Origin: an uncultured Gammaproteobacteria bacterium
GTDB taxonomy: Bacteria; Pseudomonadota; Gammaproteobacteria; Arenicellales; Poriferihabitantaceae
Direction of reading: 5' to 3'
Length of the DNA: 20,966 nucleotides
Assembly (NCBI GenBank): GCA_938021685.1
Contig: CALIFM010000045.1
Span: 1 to 20,966, forward strand
A program made the translations under genes and the position numbers. Position 1 is the stretch's first letter, and every line of letters begins with the position of its first letter. Of the stretch, positions 1 through 7,291 are shown one piece after another. The notes under the pieces are model-generated. The model searched no databases, was not told the origin of the DNA, and was given only the letters and a program-made list of their open reading frames with translations.

Positions 1-935
1 CCATGGTTTTGGCTGGTGATATACACTTGTTTATTGGCCATGTCTTGCACAGGATGATTAGCACCATGATGCCCTGTTTTCATTTTAAAACTGCGCGCTC
101 CACTAGCAATCGCCAACAATTGATGCCCTAAGCAAATGCCAAAAATAGGCACCTCACGCTCAAGCAATTTACTGATCGCAGTGATGGCATAGCCACAAGG
201 CTCTGGGTCACCCGGACCATTTGACAAAAACACGCCGTCAGGCTTTAGCTTCATCACTTCTTCATAAGAGGTCGTAGCGGGCACAACAGTTAACTTGCAG
301 TTACGATCTGCTAGCAAGCGTAAAATATTATGCTTTACACCAAAGTCATAAGCCACCACATGAAATGCCGCTTTCTTGTCATCCAGTTTTCGGTAACCTT
401 CGCCCAAAGCCCAGGTACCTTTCGCCCAAGCATACGGTTTTGCAGTGGTTACCTCTTTGGCTAAGTCCATACCGCCCAAACCAGCAAACTGCTTGGCTTG
501 TTTTAAGGCGTCGCCCTCGTCACAGACGCCTGCCACCAGACAAGCGGCCTGCGCGCCCTTGTCGCGCAAACGCCGCGTTAAGGCACGGGTATCAATATCA
601 GCAATGCCAACCACATCACGTTTGATTAGATAGTCTGCCAAACTGGTGTCAGCACGAAAATTACTGTAGGTGCGCGGCAAATCACGAATCACCAAGCCCT
701 TGGAAAAAATCTCCTGCGCTTCTTCATCTTCGCTGGTACAACCGACATTACCGATATGTGGATAAGTGAGAGTAATAATTTGCTGGGCATACGATGGGTC
801 AGTCAAAATCTCTTGATATCCCGTCATCGCGGTGTTGAACACAATTTCGCCAACCCGCTGCCCTTTTGCGCCAATCGACTTACCTTTAAAAACCGTTCCA
901 TCGGCCAATACTAAAATTGCATCTTCCAAAGCCAT
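1..935 (-). CDS. carA: Carbamoyl-phosphate synthase small (glutaminase) subunit, 3' end outside window
   Basis: CarA hydrolyses glutamine and passes ammonia to CarB, which makes carbamoyl phosphate for pyrimidine and arginine synthesis in the cytoplasm. The visible part has 311 complete codons of the roughly 375 usual for the family; the C-terminus lies beyond position 1. The protein starts MALEDAILVLADGTVFKG. The class I glutamine amidotransferase nucleophile is seen as Cys268 in GICLGHQLL (codon 132-134), matching Cys269 of E. coli CarA. The other two triad residues (His, Glu) fall outside the window. The ATG at 933-935 begins the conserved N-terminus; only a weak GGATGATGG precedes it. dapB lies 130 bases upstream on the same strand, a common gammaproteobacterial order, with carB expected next. 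The gap between them holds a promoter and an attenuator-like terminator, so expression is probably controlled separately from dapB. Confidence 0.96.
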   Translation of the reverse strand, partial: MALEDAILVLADGTVFKGKSIGAKGQRVGEIVFNTAMTGYQEILTDPSYAQQIITLTYPHIGNVGCTSEDEEAQEIFSKGLVIRDLPRTYSNFRADTSLADYLIKRDVVGIADIDTRALTRRLRDKGAQAACLVAGVCDEGDALKQAKQFAGLGGMDLAKEVTTAKPYAWAKGTWALGEGYRKLDDKKAAFHVVAYDFGVKHNILRLLADRNCKLTVVPATTSYEEVMKLKPDGVFLSNGPGDPEPCGYAITAISKLLEREVPIFGICLGHQLLAIASGARSFKMKTGHHGANHPVQDMANKQVYITSQNH

Positions 936-972
936 TATGTAACCATCATCCAGTCGTCATTAGTGCATTATT

Positions 973-988
973 GGTCAGTTTTTTGACC
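973..988 (-). other. Second short hairpin in the carA leader
   Basis: GGTCA (973-977) and TGACC (984-988) form a perfect 5-bp inverted repeat with a 6-base loop. On the minus strand it lies directly after the terminator T-tract. It could be a stabilising or pausing hairpin in the carA leader; its role is unknown. Confidence 0.4.
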
Positions 989-1020
989 TAAAAAAAGAGA
1001 AGCGCAGGGGCTTCTCCCAT
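988..1020 (-). CDS. Putative 10-residue carA leader peptide overlapping the terminator
   Basis: A mini-ORF starts at the ATG at 1018-1020, encodes M-G-E-A-P-A-L-L-F-F and stops at TAG (988-990). It covers the whole terminator hairpin and its T-tract, so a ribosome translating it would prevent the hairpin from forming. This recalls pyrimidine-responsive leaders such as E. coli pyrBI, where coupling of translation to transcription through a U-rich tract controls read-through. The predicted transcript start is only about 14 bases upstream and no clear Shine-Dalgarno sequence is visible. The ORF could therefore be chance. Confidence 0.35.
   Translation of the reverse strand: MGEAPALLFF
990..1016 (-). 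terminator. Intrinsic terminator in the dapB-carA gap (possible carA attenuator)
   Basis: On the minus strand a perfect 7-bp stem, GAGAAGC/GCTTCTC (1010-1016 and 997-1003) with a 6-base loop, is followed at once by seven T residues (990-996). This is a textbook intrinsic terminator. It lies downstream of the candidate carA promoter and upstream of carA. It can therefore end dapB transcripts and also attenuate carA transcripts. Confidence 0.8.
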
Positions 1021-1040
1021 TCGGTCGTTTACTACTGGGT

Positions 1041-1069
1041 ATTTTATGCTGACAGGCACAACTTATCAA
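1041..1069 (-). promoter_or_regulatory. Candidate sigma-70 promoter for carA
   Basis: Reading the minus strand, TTGATA (1064-1069) is followed by exactly 17 bases and then TAAAAT (1041-1046). Each box matches the sigma-70 consensus at five of six positions. The -35 box overlaps the dapB stop codon, so the promoter sits at the dapB end and would start transcripts near 1035, about 100 bases before the carA start codon. The boxes and spacing are seen directly; activity is inferred. Confidence 0.65.
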
Positions 1070-1866
1070 TCAAAACCCAACAGTTCATTCATACCATACA
1101 AGCCCGTAGGCTGCTGTGCCAACCAGCTAGCGGCGCGCAAAGCCCCTTTAGCGAAGATTTTACGGTCCGTTGTGCGATGACTAATTTCAACACGCTCACT
1201 GTCACCAATAAACATCACTGTATGCTCACCAGCAATATCACCGCCACGAATGGTAGAAAAACCGATGCTGCCGTCTTTACGTGCACCCGTAATACCTTCA
1301 CGAGCAAACACACCATCATGCTGTAAATCTTTACCCAGCGCATCAGCAATTACTTCGCCCATGGTCAAGGCTGTACCTGAAGGCGCATCCACTTTGTGCT
1401 TATGGTGTGCTTCAATCACTTCAATATCACATTGTTGACCCAGTGCTTTGGTAGCCATTTCTAATAGTTTTAAAGCCACATTAACCCCGATGCTCATATT
1501 GCTAGCAAAAAACACTGGAATTTGTTTACTTGCCTCATGTAATGCAGTCTGTTGCTCAGCTGTCATACCGGTAGTGCCCACTACAATCGGCTTACCTAAT
1601 TGCGTGCAGGCTTCCAAGTTCGCCAAGGTACTTTCTGGGGTAGAAAAATCAATCATCACGTCAAAATATGCATCTAACACTGAATCCGCCAACAAAACGC
1701 CACATGACCCTATGCCTGCCAATACACCTGCATCTTCACCTAACGCCTTGTTGCCAGCTTGTTCGAATACCGCACTAACAGCAATTTCGTCGCTATCTTG
1801 TGCTGCTCTAACTATCGCCCCACCCATGCGTCCAGCGCCGCCCACAACTGCAATGTTTGTTGTCAT
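1066..1866 (-). CDS. dapB: 4-hydroxy-tetrahydrodipicolinate reductase
   Basis: DapB reduces 4-hydroxy-tetrahydrodipicolinate to tetrahydrodipicolinate with NAD(P)H in the cytoplasmic pathway to diaminopimelate and lysine. The 266-residue length is normal. The N-terminal Rossmann nucleotide-binding loop is IAVVGGAGRMGG (residues 5-16). The family signature EAHHKHKVDAPSGTA (152-166) carries the substrate-binding and catalytic His154, His155 and Lys158 and the DAPSGTA loop. The ATG at 1864-1866 begins the usual DapB N-terminus; no strong Shine-Dalgarno sequence precedes it. A possible promoter (TTGATA, 17-base spacer, weak TAGTGT) lies upstream on the minus strand. carA follows on the same strand after a promoter and terminator. 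The dnaJ gene often found upstream is absent; a divergent lipoprotein gene is there instead. Confidence 0.97.
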   Translation of the reverse strand: MTTNIAVVGGAGRMGGAIVRAAQDSDEIAVSAVFEQAGNKALGEDAGVLAGIGSCGVLLADSVLDAYFDVMIDFSTPESTLANLEACTQLGKPIVVGTTGMTAEQQTALHEASKQIPVFFASNMSIGVNVALKLLEMATKALGQQCDIEVIEAHHKHKVDAPSGTALTMGEVIADALGKDLQHDGVFAREGITGARKDGSIGFSTIRGGDIAGEHTVMFIGDSERVEISHRTTDRKIFAKGALRAASWLAQQPTGLYGMNELLGFD

Positions 1867-2000
1867 TTTTAATATTTATTTTACTTACACTAAAGCTAGA
1901 TTACCTTGTTATCAACTTAAAATCTAACCCCATTTCTATGCAAAAGTATTAATTTAAAAGCACTCGCTTCACTTCATCACCCTAGTTGGCTTCTATCCAT

Positions 2001-2006
2001 TATAAT
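2001..2006 (+). promoter_or_regulatory. Candidate -10 box for the lipoprotein gene
   Basis: A perfect TATAAT lies 53 bases before the lipoprotein start codon, in the 193-base gap between the divergent dapB and this gene. No convincing -35 box is seen 16-18 bases upstream, so the promoter may be weak or activator-dependent. Confidence 0.4.
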
Positions 2007-2059
2007 AGGCTCATCTCAATTAGATTTTGTTTGAAACACACCTTTACTGAACCCAAATC

Positions 2060-2401
2060 ATGAACAAAAAACCATTTTATCTTGCAGCCCTTTCAGCAAG
2101 CCTACTGCTTAGCGCTTGCACCCAAGAGACCCAAAACAAGTTTGGCCGCGCTGTGCAAAATTGGACTGGCACCAATGGCGTGCTGGAAGTCTATGCCGGC
2201 GATAAACTCGTCAAACGGTTTATCGAAATTGATAAGCTTTCAACTGCTGTCAGCACTAGTGGCGACCTATCACGGCCTTATCGTTTTGGCTACGGCGTGC
2301 TAGACGAGAACATGAATGCCGTCGCTGACGATGGCGAGAAAAAAGTATATTTCGAGTTTTCTGACTACTCAACCAGTTATGTTTTCTATGAGCAGCCTTA
2401 G
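2060..2401 (+). CDS. Small conserved lipoprotein of unknown function
   Basis: This 113-residue protein has a clear lipoprotein signal: positively charged MNKK, a hydrophobic stretch, and lipobox LLSAC with the acylated cysteine at residue 20. Thr at +2 suggests sorting to the outer membrane by the Lol system. The mature part is hydrophilic and contains NWTGTNGVLEVY and, near the end, VYFEFSDYSTSYVFYEQP. It resembles small proteobacterial hypothetical lipoproteins that I remember only loosely, and I cannot assign a function. It stands alone: dapB is divergent upstream, and an intrinsic terminator separates it from the RND genes. The ATG at 2060 places the signal peptide correctly, although no Shine-Dalgarno sequence is visible. 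Confidence 0.85.
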   Translation: MNKKPFYLAALSASLLLSACTQETQNKFGRAVQNWTGTNGVLEVYAGDKLVKRFIEIDKLSTAVSTSGDLSRPYRFGYGVLDENMNAVADDGEKKVYFEFSDYSTSYVFYEQP

Positions 2402-2460
2402 GCTTGAACAGCCTGCATAGCAATAGCTGAAAAGCTGATGCGCTCTCAGCAACTAAGCCT

Positions 2461-2486
2461 AAGCACTGCATTTGCAGTGCTTTTTT
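2461..2486 (+). terminator. Intrinsic terminator after the lipoprotein gene
   Basis: AAGCACTGCA (2461-2470) and TGCAGTGCTT (from 2473) form a 10-bp near-perfect stem followed by a run of six T residues (2481-2486). It lies 60 bases past the lipoprotein stop codon. The T run follows only in the plus orientation. Confidence 0.85.
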
Positions 2487-2595
2487 ATTGCAAACTTTGA
2501 ATATAAGCCTGTTTATCTTACAAAACTTTAATCATCTAAATGACAGGCAAGCCCCCTTAATTTTGCTAGACTTAAACCAAGAAAAGCTGGAGCTC

Positions 2596-2601
2596 TATAA
2601 T
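2596..2601 (+). promoter_or_regulatory. Candidate -10 box for the RND efflux operon
   Basis: A perfect TATAAT lies 42 bases before the preferred start codon of the membrane-fusion protein gene (2644). The best -35 match is a poor TTAAAC with an 18-base spacer. If real, transcription starts near 2608, after the alternative ATG at 2488, which supports the downstream start. Confidence 0.4.
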
Positions 2602-2643
2602 TTTGAGTGGCCCTCTTTACCACATATCGTCATATCATTTGCC

Positions 2644-3975
2644 ATGCTCGCTTCCTTACGAATTTTTTTGAAAATTGCCCTGCCTATATTGGTGCTTGGC
2701 GGCTTTGTGCTTGCTGGCAAGCATCTACTCAACAGTGCACCTGAACAAGAGAAGCGGCAAAAACCAAAACAATATAGCAGTGTTGAAGTGATCGATGTAC
2801 GACCACAGCAATATCAAACGCGCATCAACAGCAGCGGCACAATCGAACCCAGCACCCAAAGCCAACTAGTAGCTGAAATTGCTGGCACTATAAAAGCCGT
2901 TTCCCCAAAACTTTTCGTCGGCAGCTTTGTTAGTAAAGGTGATGTGCTGCTAGAAATTGACGACACCGACTACAAGCAATCAATTACCATCATCAAAGCA
3001 GAGTTAGCACAAGCACAACTTGCCTTAGAGATTGGCGATGCTGAACGCGAGCAATTCCTGCGTGATCGCAAGGTCATGGGCATTACTAAAAAGCCAACTG
3101 CATTGGCTCTAGGCGTGCCGCAGCGCAAGAGCAATCTTGCCGGCTTAGAAGCAGCTAAAGCACGGCTAGCACAAGCTAGAACTAAGCTCAAGCGAACTAA
3201 GGTCCTCGCGCCTTATAACGGCTACATCGCTGAAAAACAAGCCGACGTTGGCCAATACGTCAATGTCGGTAGCGCTCTGGCAACGTTATACGCCAGCAAC
3301 GCGGCGCAAGTGCGCTTGCCTTTATCCGCCAAACAACAAACCGCTATCAACTTGACCGCGCGCTTAGTAGGTCAGCAAGCAACAGGCTTACCTGCAACCA
3401 TCAGCACCAACAACTCCACGTCAACATGGCCTGCCATCATCACTCACGCAGAAGGCAGCATTGACCCGCAAAGCTTGCAGCAATATGTAGTAGCGCAAAT
3501 TGATAACCCATTCACTGCAAGTGAAGGTCGCCCAGCATTGCAAATCGGACAGTTTATCGATGCGCAAATTGAGGGCAAAAGTCTAAATAATGTACTGGTA
3601 ATTCCACGCACATCTTTAGTGAATGGACAAAGCATTCAGGTGGTGGACAAAGATAATCAAATCAGTAACCGTGACCTTAATGCTATTTGGGTGGATAACG
3701 ACAACCTAGTTACCCAAGACGGTATTCAAGCTGGCGAGCGTCTCGTCAAAACACCTTTACCTTTTGCCAGCGATGGTATGCAGGTACGCATTGCTGGTGA
3801 AAAGGTCGCTAAAAAAATGTCCAATGAAGATGCAAGCGCTAACAGAATGCGCGAACTAACCAACAGTTTACCCACTGAGCAACAAGCTAAATTTAAAGCC
3901 TTAGATAAACAGCAGCAACAAGATGTGCTGCAAATGTCTGCTGATCAACGCTCTGCTTTCTTCAGCACACTTTAA
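2644..3975 (+). CDS. RND efflux periplasmic adaptor (membrane-fusion protein, HlyD/AcrA type)
   Basis: The adaptor links the inner-membrane RND pump to an outer-membrane channel in the periplasm. From the preferred start the protein has 443 residues. One membrane anchor lies at about 6-26 (LRIFLKIALPILVLGGFVLAG). A first lipoyl/barrel-sandwich half follows (about 65-105, SSGTIEPSTQSQLVAEIAG). Next comes an Ala/Gln/Lys-rich helical hairpin (about 110-182), then the second half (LAPYNGYIAEKQADVGQYV) and beta-barrel regions. A Gln-rich tail of about 50 residues ends in SADQRSAFFSTL. An in-frame ATG at 2488 would add 52 residues with no family resemblance before the hydrophobic anchor, so 2644 is preferred. 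The pump gene follows 49 bases later, probably in the same operon. The substrate is unknown and no regulator or TolC gene is adjacent. Confidence 0.9.
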   Translation: MLASLRIFLKIALPILVLGGFVLAGKHLLNSAPEQEKRQKPKQYSSVEVIDVRPQQYQTRINSSGTIEPSTQSQLVAEIAGTIKAVSPKLFVGSFVSKGDVLLEIDDTDYKQSITIIKAELAQAQLALEIGDAEREQFLRDRKVMGITKKPTALALGVPQRKSNLAGLEAAKARLAQARTKLKRTKVLAPYNGYIAEKQADVGQYVNVGSALATLYASNAAQVRLPLSAKQQTAINLTARLVGQQATGLPATISTNNSTSTWPAIITHAEGSIDPQSLQQYVVAQIDNPFTASEGRPALQIGQFIDAQIEGKSLNNVLVIPRTSLVNGQSIQVVDKDNQISNRDLNAIWVDNDNLVTQDGIQAGERLVKTPLPFASDGMQVRIAGEKVAKKMSNEDASANRMRELTNSLPTEQQAKFKALDKQQQQDVLQMSADQRSAFFSTL

Positions 3976-3986
3976 GAATTGCCGCA

Positions 3987-4028
3987 ATGAACACACCTTA
4001 TTTCAACCACTGGACGCGCATCGCATGA
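3987..4028 (+). CDS. Possible 13-codon coupling ORF before the RND pump gene
   Basis: A mini-ORF (MNTPYFNHWTRIA) starts 11 bases after the adaptor stop codon and ends in TGA at 4026-4028. It overlaps the pump ATG (4025-4027) as ATGA. Such overlaps often couple translation of successive genes. It may instead be a relic of a longer pump N-terminus now out of frame, or chance. No protein function is proposed. Confidence 0.25.
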   Translation: MNTPYFNHWTRIA

Positions 4029-7000
4029 TTGCTTGGTTTGCACGTAACGGCGTCGCCGCCAACTTATTGCTTATTATCATTGTTGCCTTAGGTGGGTGGT
4101 CGATAAAAGAACGCATCCCACTTGAAGTTTTCCCAAGTTTTGAACGCGACGTGGTCAACGTCAGTATTGTCTATAAAGGTGCTAGCCCCACTGAGGTCGA
4201 ACAAGCCATTGTTATTCGTGCAGAAGAAGCCATTGCCGATGTCAACGGCATTAAAAAAATCACTTCTTCGGCATACGAAGGTGCCGCACGACTAGCAATT
4301 GAAGTGGAAGACGGCACGGAGCCACGCGAACTGCTGGACGACATCAAAAACCGCATTGATTCTGTAAGCACCTTTCCTGATAGCGCCGAAAAACCAAACT
4401 ATAGCGTGGCCCAGTTTCGCCGTGAAGTGATCAGCGTGGCGGTTTCTGGCGCGATGCCTGAAGTGCAGTTAAGGAAACTCAGTGAGCAAGTCAGAGACGA
4501 CATCGCTGGCTTAGCCGAGGTGAGTTATGCCGACTTAAGCGGTATCCGCGACTACGAAATTGCCATTGAAGTGACACAACAAACACTAGAGCGCTATGAT
4601 TTAAGCTTTGATCAAGTGGTCTCAGCAGTGCGCCGTGCCTCGGTAGATTTACCCGCTGGCTCCATTAAAACCGATGGTGGTGAGATATTGCTGCGTACAC
4701 GGGGTGAAGTGAACACCGGCGCCGCCTTTGCGCAAATTGCTCTGCGCAGCAACCCAAATGGCAGCCAGCTTAAATTAGGCGAAGTAGCCACTATCAAAGA
4801 CGGTTTTACCGAAGACCCACTGGTGTCTGAATTTAACGGCAAGCCAACGATTATTATTGAGGTGTATCGCACCGGTTTGCAAAGTGCCATCACTGTAGCC
4901 GATGCAGTTAAAAACTACATAGAGCTAAAGCAAGCCATCCTGCCTGACGGAGCCAGTATCACCTATTGGCTTGATCGCTCTAAAATCGTTAAATTACGCC
5001 TCAACACCTTGCTTACTAGCGCCTGGCAAGGCGGCTTGTTAGTATTTCTTTGCTTGGCATTGTTTCTACGTTTAAGTGTAGCCTTGTGGGTGTGTGTAGG
5101 CATTCCAGCTGCTTTCATGGGTGCGATGATTCTGATGCCCAGCTTTGGGGTCAGCCTGAACATCATCAGCTTGTTTGCCTTTATTCTAGTACTGGGCGTG
5201 GTGGTAGATGATGCCATAATCACCGGTGAGAATGTCTATTCGCACATGAAAAAGTCGAAAAACAGCCTGCAAGCGGCTATCAATGGCACGCAAGAAGTGG
5301 CCGTGCCCGTCACTTTCGGCATGCTCACCACCGTTGCTGCTTTCACCCCATTATTATTTATTGAAGGTTTACGTGGGCAAATTTTTGCACAAATAGCCTT
5401 TATCGTGATCTCTGTGCTCGCTTTTTCTTGGGTCGAATCAAAACTTATCTTGCCCTCGCACTTAAAGCATATCCGTCCTTACGACAAAGATAAAAGCAAT
5501 CTGTTTTTACGCCTACAACAAAGCATTGCTAACGGCTTAGAGTGGGTAGTACAACGCATCTATCAGTCTATTCTAAGGCGCACTTTAAACTGGCGCTATC
5601 TCACCTTCGCCCTCTTTATTGGCTTTTCATTTTTAGTGCTGGCCTATGTCATGAGCGGCCGTTTTGCCTATACCTTTTTACCACGAGTAGAAAGCGAAAC
5701 TGCCCGCGCCTCATTGACCATGCAATCAGGCACGCCAGAGCAAGTGACTGCAGCCAATATCCGGCGCATTGAGCAAGCTGCGCTTGACTTGCAAGCCAAA
5801 TACACCGACCCAGGCACCGGCGAATCAGTGGTGCGCAACATTCTCACCAGCATTGGTTGGAATGCTGTCGGACGCCCTATCGCCAACGGCGCTAACGCTG
5901 AAGTGGGGCAAGTTAGCTTAGAATTAATGGCGCCCGAAGTACGCACCTTAGACATCGGCACACGCCAGATCGTAAGCGAGTGGCGCAAATCCATCGGCAG
6001 CATTGCTAACGCTAAAGACTTAACTTATCGCGCTGAAATTGGCCGCGGCGGCGAGCCCATTGCAGTGCAGCTCATCGGCAATGACAACGAAGCCATCGAA
6101 GCACTGGCGACTAAAGTCAAAGAGCGCTTAGCACAATACCCGGGCTTGTTTGACATTCAAGACACCTTAGCCAACGGCAAACCACAGCTTGAATTCTCCC
6201 TCAAAGAGCAAGCCAATTATTTAGGCTTAAGCACTCAAGACCTCGCCACTCAAATCCGCCAGGCCTTTTATGGTACTGAGGTGCAGCGCTTACAACGCGA
6301 ACGCGACGATGTCAGCGTGATCGTGCGCTACCCCGAAAGCGAGCGGCGCTCGATCGCTTCGCTGGACCAAATGAAGGTACGCGCGCCTAGCGGCGCCCTC
6401 ATTCCAATTAGTGCTGTGGCCGATACTAAAGTGGAGCGCGGCTCGGCCACCATCAAGCGTGAAGATCGCAAGCGCCAAGTATCCGTATCGGCCGATGCCA
6501 ATAAGAATGAAATCGATGCCAATAAAATTGCCGCTGACTTGGCTGCTTATTTGGATGAGCAAGTGCAGCAATACCCCGGTATCAGCTATGCTTTAAGTGG
6601 CGAATTGAAAGAGCAAAATGAATCCTTAGGCAGCCTGCGCTTTGGCATCTTTTTAGCACTGTTCGCTATTTATGCGTTGCTAGCCATTCCCTTAAAATCA
6701 TACACCCAACCAATCATGGTGATGCTTGTTATTCCATTCAGCGTAATCGGCGCCATTCTAGGTCATTGGGTGTTAGGCATGCCTCTGAGCTTTATGAGCA
6801 TCCTTGGCATGCTCGCACTGGCTGGCGTGGCAGTGAATGACTCCTTGGTCCTAGTGCACTGGATCAACAAGCGTCGACGTGAAGGCATGACCGTGCTAGA
6901 TGCCGCTCGCACGGCGGGTACCGCCCGTTTCCGCCCCATCTTACTCACCTCACTAACCACTTTCTTTGGTCTCACCCCCCTATTGCTGGAAAAAAGCACC

Positions 7001-7162
7001 CAAGCACAATTTCTCATCCCAATGGCAGTATCACTAGGCTTCGGCATTTTATATGCTACTTTGCTCAGCCTTATCCTGATTCCATCAGCCTACGTTATCT
7101 TGGATGACATTAAGCGCTTTTTCCGTTGGCTTTACCCCGCACGCCAAACCCAGCTTTCTTAA
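4025..7162 (+). CDS. RND-family efflux pump, inner-membrane subunit (AcrB-like)
   Basis: This proton-driven exporter works with the upstream adaptor and an unlinked outer-membrane channel. From ATG 4025 it has 1045 residues, the usual RND size, and starts MIAWFARNGVAANLL, typical for these pumps. An in-frame ATG at 3923 would overlap the adaptor gene and add an unrelated 34-residue leader. The duplicated layout is visible: a first helix, a large periplasmic loop, then a helix bundle with the proton-relay pair Asp395-Asp396 in GVVVDDAIITGENVY (equivalent to AcrB D407/D408). A second periplasmic loop and C-terminal bundle follow, with GVAVNDSLVLVHWINKR. In that helix the lysine of AcrB (K940) appears to be replaced by Asn938. 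The substrate cannot be told from the sequence. Confidence 0.93.
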   Translation: MIAWFARNGVAANLLLIIIVALGGWSIKERIPLEVFPSFERDVVNVSIVYKGASPTEVEQAIVIRAEEAIADVNGIKKITSSAYEGAARLAIEVEDGTEPRELLDDIKNRIDSVSTFPDSAEKPNYSVAQFRREVISVAVSGAMPEVQLRKLSEQVRDDIAGLAEVSYADLSGIRDYEIAIEVTQQTLERYDLSFDQVVSAVRRASVDLPAGSIKTDGGEILLRTRGEVNTGAAFAQIALRSNPNGSQLKLGEVATIKDGFTEDPLVSEFNGKPTIIIEVYRTGLQSAITVADAVKNYIELKQAILPDGASITYWLDRSKIVKLRLNTLLTSAWQGGLLVFLCLALFLRLSVALWVCVGIPAAFMGAMILMPSFGVSLNIISLFAFILVLGVVVDDAIITGENVYSHMKKSKNSLQAAINGTQEVAVPVTFGMLTTVAAFTPLLFIEGLRGQIFAQIAFIVISVLAFSWVESKLILPSHLKHIRPYDKDKSNLFLRLQQSIANGLEWVVQRIYQSILRRTLNWRYLTFALFIGFSFLVLAYVMSGRFAYTFLPRVESETARASLTMQSGTPEQVTAANIRRIEQAALDLQAKYTDPGTGESVVRNILTSIGWNAVGRPIANGANAEVGQVSLELMAPEVRTLDIGTRQIVSEWRKSIGSIANAKDLTYRAEIGRGGEPIAVQLIGNDNEAIEALATKVKERLAQYPGLFDIQDTLANGKPQLEFSLKEQANYLGLSTQDLATQIRQAFYGTEVQRLQRERDDVSVIVRYPESERRSIASLDQMKVRAPSGALIPISAVADTKVERGSATIKREDRKRQVSVSADANKNEIDANKIAADLAAYLDEQVQQYPGISYALSGELKEQNESLGSLRFGIFLALFAIYALLAIPLKSYTQPIMVMLVIPFSVIGAILGHWVLGMPLSFMSILGMLALAGVAVNDSLVLVHWINKRRREGMTVLDAARTAGTARFRPILLTSLTTFFGLTPLLLEKSTQAQFLIPMAVSLGFGILYATLLSLILIPSAYVILDDIKRFFRWLYPARQTQLS

Positions 7163-7231
7163 AGTTTATTTCCTTGAAGGCGCTATATCGCTGTCCAAGC
7201 TAGCTCTCTGCTGCTATTTAGCAACCATCCA

Positions 7232-7260
7232 TTTGATTTATTACAAGCCACCCCCAAATT
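7232..7260 (+). promoter_or_regulatory. Candidate sigma-32 (heat-shock) promoter for clpB
   Basis: TTTGATT (7232-7238), a 13-base spacer and CCCCAAATT (7252-7260) resemble the sigma-32 pattern CTTGAAA-N(11-16)-CCCCATxT. The -10 half is good; the -35 half matches about four of seven. It lies 31 bases before the clpB start. Known sigma-32 control of clpB in proteobacteria makes it plausible. Confidence 0.35.
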
Positions 7261-7291
7261 GAGTAGGTAAAGTTAATTCAGATCAAGCATT

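Noticed and set aside
1448..1927. 159-codon open frame opposite dapB
   Set aside because: It is antisense to the well-supported dapB coding sequence, has no recognisable motif, and runs into the intergenic region; a shadow frame.
2488..2643. N-terminal extension of the RND adaptor from ATG 2488
   Set aside because: The extra 52 residues precede the membrane anchor, look non-conserved, and start directly at the upstream terminator and before a perfect TATAAT.
3923..4024. Upstream start for the RND pump
   Set aside because: It would overlap the adaptor gene and add 34 Cys/Asn-rich residues before the typical MIAWFARNG start.
5668..6003. 111-codon minus-strand frame inside the RND pump gene
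   Set aside because: Wholly antisense to a strong gene, with low-complexity Ser/Arg-rich composition; no independent support.
7172..7200. CTTGAAG as a sigma-32 -35 box for clpB
   Set aside because: No CCCCAT-like -10 follows at 11-16 bases; the site at 7232-7260 fits better.
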